This document shows positions 5,420 to 6,861 of a stretch of 6,861 nt of DNA, one piece after another (position 1 is the stretch's first letter; each line of letters opens with the position of its first letter). The notes under the pieces were generated by a model, which searched no databases, had not been told where the DNA came from, and worked only from the letters and a program-made list of their open reading frames with translations. The position numbers and the translations under genes are program-made. The DNA is taken from contig NZ_CAKRAS010000091.1 in NCBI RefSeq assembly GCF_934295145.1, positions 1 to 6,861 on the forward strand, read 5' to 3'. This DNA comes from an uncultured Eubacterium sp. GTDB lineage: Bacteria > Bacillota > Clostridia > Lachnospirales > Lachnospiraceae.

Positions 5420-6757
5420 ATGTATTTACAAAGAAAAATAGACCAATATCTGGCAGAGTGGAAATCGAACGAATATCGCAAGCCACTGATTGTAAAAGGG
5501 GCAAGACAGATTGGAAAAACGGAGTCGATACGAAGTTTTGCAGAAAAAAATTATAAATCATTTATTGAGATTAATTTTGTAGAAGAACCAAAATATAAAG
5601 CAATTATCAGTGATGGATATCAGGCAGCAGATATTATTAAAAATATGTCAAGGATTGATCCGAAAAAACGTTTTATACCGGGAGAAACGTTACTGTTTTT
5701 TGATGAGCTGCAGGAATTTCCTGAAATTGCTACCAGTTTGAAGTTCTTTGCACAGGATGGACGTTTTGATGTTATCTGCAGTGGTTCTCTGTTGGGAATT
5801 TCGTACCAGAGAATAGAAAGTAACAGTGTTGGATATAAAACAGATTACAAAATGTATTCTATGGATTTTGAGGAATTTTTGTGGGCGAAGGGATATCAGA
5901 AGGAATGGATTGAAGATATGCTGGAGCATATGAAAAATGGAACGCCATTTAATGACGCTGAAATCCAGACGTATGACAATTTGTTTTTAGATTATTGCAT
6001 TTTAGGTGGATTGCCTGGAGTTGTAAAAGAATATATTCGGACAAATACATTTGAAGGTACATTGCAGCTTCAGATGCAGTTGCTGGAAGATTATCGCGAA
6101 GATATTCGAAAATATGCGGAAGGGTTGGATCAGGCAAGGATTCTGAATGTGTTTAATCATATTCCAATTCAGCTTGCAAAAGATAATAAAAAATTTCAGA
6201 TTTCCAAAGTGGCAAGCGGTGCACGATTCAAAGATTATCGTGGATGTATCGACTGGTTAAAAGACAGTGGACTGGTAAATATCTGTTACTGCCTGTTATA
6301 TCCGGAGCTTCCGTTAAAAGGAAATTATGATAGTGAAAAATATAAGCTCTACTATTTTGATACGGGCATGCTGGTGGCAATGATGGATGAGGAAACGCAG
6401 GATGATTTGCGGGCAAATAAAAATCTGAATGTTTATAAAGGTGCTTTATATGAAAATATTGTAGCAGAAGCTCTGGTAAAAGGCGGGTATGATCTTTATT
6501 ATTATAAAAAGGATAATTCTACATTAGAAGAAGATTTTTTTGTCAGAACAAAGAAATATCTGGTTCCGGTAGAAGTAAAAGCGACAAATGGCCGTTCAAA
6601 ATCGTTGCGTAGTTTGATAGAAAGCGATAAATATCCAGATATCACATTTGGAATTAAATTTATTAAAGGAAATATCGGAATAGAAAACGGAATTCGGACA
6701 TTTCCATATTTTTGTACATTTTTATTGAAAAGATATATTCGATCTCTGGAAGAATAG
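5420..6757 (+). CDS. AAA_14 / DUF4143 family ATPase
   Basis: A 445-residue predicted cytoplasmic P-loop ATPase of the AAA_14 plus DUF4143 architecture, common in gut bacteria and archaea and of largely unknown function. Residues 21-40 hold Walker A (GARQIGKT, 27-34). Walker B is LLFFDELQEF (91-100) with D95 and E96. A sensor-1-like segment VICSGSLLGI follows at 118-127. The middle contains LGGLPGVVKEYI (195-206) and a winged-helix-like region (ISKVASGARFKDYRGCIDWL, 261-280) typical of DUF4143. Near the C-terminus, YYFDTGMLVAM (311-321), GALYENIVAEAL (341-352), and D372 with VPVEVKA (382-388, E385 and K387) resemble a PD-(D/E)XK nuclease core. Whether that core cuts DNA is unknown; many relatives have a similar motif. 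The gene stands alone with its own promoter and repeat array. Family members have been linked to mobile or defence contexts only by loose association, so I assign no role. Confidence 0.92.
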   Translation: MYLQRKIDQYLAEWKSNEYRKPLIVKGARQIGKTESIRSFAEKNYKSFIEINFVEEPKYKAIISDGYQAADIIKNMSRIDPKKRFIPGETLLFFDELQEFPEIATSLKFFAQDGRFDVICSGSLLGISYQRIESNSVGYKTDYKMYSMDFEEFLWAKGYQKEWIEDMLEHMKNGTPFNDAEIQTYDNLFLDYCILGGLPGVVKEYIRTNTFEGTLQLQMQLLEDYREDIRKYAEGLDQARILNVFNHIPIQLAKDNKKFQISKVASGARFKDYRGCIDWLKDSGLVNICYCLLYPELPLKGNYDSEKYKLYYFDTGMLVAMMDEETQDDLRANKNLNVYKGALYENIVAEALVKGGYDLYYYKKDNSTLEEDFFVRTKKYLVPVEVKATNGRSKSLRSLIESDKYPDITFGIKFIKGNIGIENGIRTFPYFCTFLLKRYIRSLEE

Positions 6758-6776
6758 TTTTTTAGAAATCTCTGCA

Positions 6777-6805
6777 TTGACTTTTAAAGTGTGCTTTGTT
6801 ATCAT
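6777..6805 (+). promoter_or_regulatory. Strong extended -10 promoter for a gene beyond the window
   Basis: TTGACT (6777-6782, five of six) and TATCAT (6800-6805, five of six) are separated by exactly 17 bp, and TGT at 6797-6799 supplies the extended -10. Transcription would start near 6812 and run rightward out of the window. Confidence 0.6.
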
Positions 6806-6829
6806 TGAACTCAGTGTGCAAAGCACACT
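6786..6829. promoter_or_regulatory. Operator-like repeats around the promoter
   Basis: AGTGTGC occurs at 6788-6794, inside the promoter spacer, and again at 6813-6819 at the start site. The second copy forms a perfect palindrome, AGTGTGC-AAA-GCACACT (6813-6829). Two sites bracketing the -10 are typical of a repressor operator (MarR- or TetR-like proteins use palindromes of this size). The regulator itself is not visible here. Confidence 0.45.
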
Positions 6830-6835
6830 TTTTTT
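6786..6835 (+). terminator. Intrinsic terminator of the ATPase gene
   Basis: AAAGTGTGCTTTG (6786-6798) pairs perfectly with CAAAGCACACTTT (6819-6831), a 13-bp stem with a 20-base loop, and seven T's (6829-6835) follow. It starts 28 bases after the ATPase stop. A shorter rival hairpin (6813-6819 with 6823-6829, AAA loop) uses the same right arm and also precedes the T's, so either fold could end transcription. Confidence 0.65.
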
Positions 6836-6861
6836 CTGCAAATTTATTTAGAGTATATATT

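Noticed and set aside
5190..5561. Reverse-strand open frame with repeated His/Phe-Tyr-Glu residues
   Set aside because: The repeats in its product are just the 33-bp DNA repeats read in frame. It overlaps the ATPase start and has no ribosome binding site.

Overview
The window looks like a chromosomal stretch from a low-to-moderate G+C Firmicute, most likely a gut clostridium of the Lachnospiraceae type. This is inferred from strong purine-rich ribosome binding sites (AGGAGG, AAGGAG, GGGAGG) 8-9 nt before ATG, extended -10 promoters (TGnTATxxT), U-tract terminators and the gene families present. All recognisable genes are on the + strand. No rRNA, tRNA, CRISPR array or intact mobile element was seen.

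Layout. (1) 1-1347: the 3' nearly complete part of a MATE-family efflux transporter, cut by the window start. (2) 1319-1811: decayed DNA. It opens with an OmpR-type response-regulator receiver domain disabled by two single-base deletions, then a stretch of broken, unrecognised coding remnants. (3) 1808-1983: two diverged copies of a ~65 bp hairpin-bearing repeat flanking a 51 bp segment that folds on paper into a three-way junction. (4) 2126-3295: an intact group III iron-dependent alcohol dehydrogenase, followed by an intrinsic terminator and then by a separate 15-bp inverted repeat. (5) 3530-5187: a probable two-gene operon encoding an unusual regulator, a Crp/Fnr-type sensor plus winged helix fused to an AraC-type DNA-binding domain, and a cytoplasmic DUF1349 (concanavalin-like) protein. 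(6) 5208-5419: three 21-bp direct repeats at an exact 33-bp period running into a probable promoter. (7) 5420-6757: an AAA_14/DUF4143 ATPase with a PD-(D/E)XK-like C-terminus. (8) 6777-6835: a 13-bp-stem hairpin with seven T's that overlaps a good extended -10 promoter and a palindromic operator-like site, pointing to a regulated gene just outside the window.

How the parts may work together. The alcohol dehydrogenase appears to be a stand-alone metabolic gene closed by its own terminator. The fusion regulator may control itself and the DUF1349 gene, and possibly the dehydrogenase. The 33-bp array sits where an operator for the ATPase gene would be. The most unusual items are the Crp-AraC fusion, the phased repeat array, the structured repeat cluster and the dual-hairpin promoter at the end. 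Functions beyond family level are inference.
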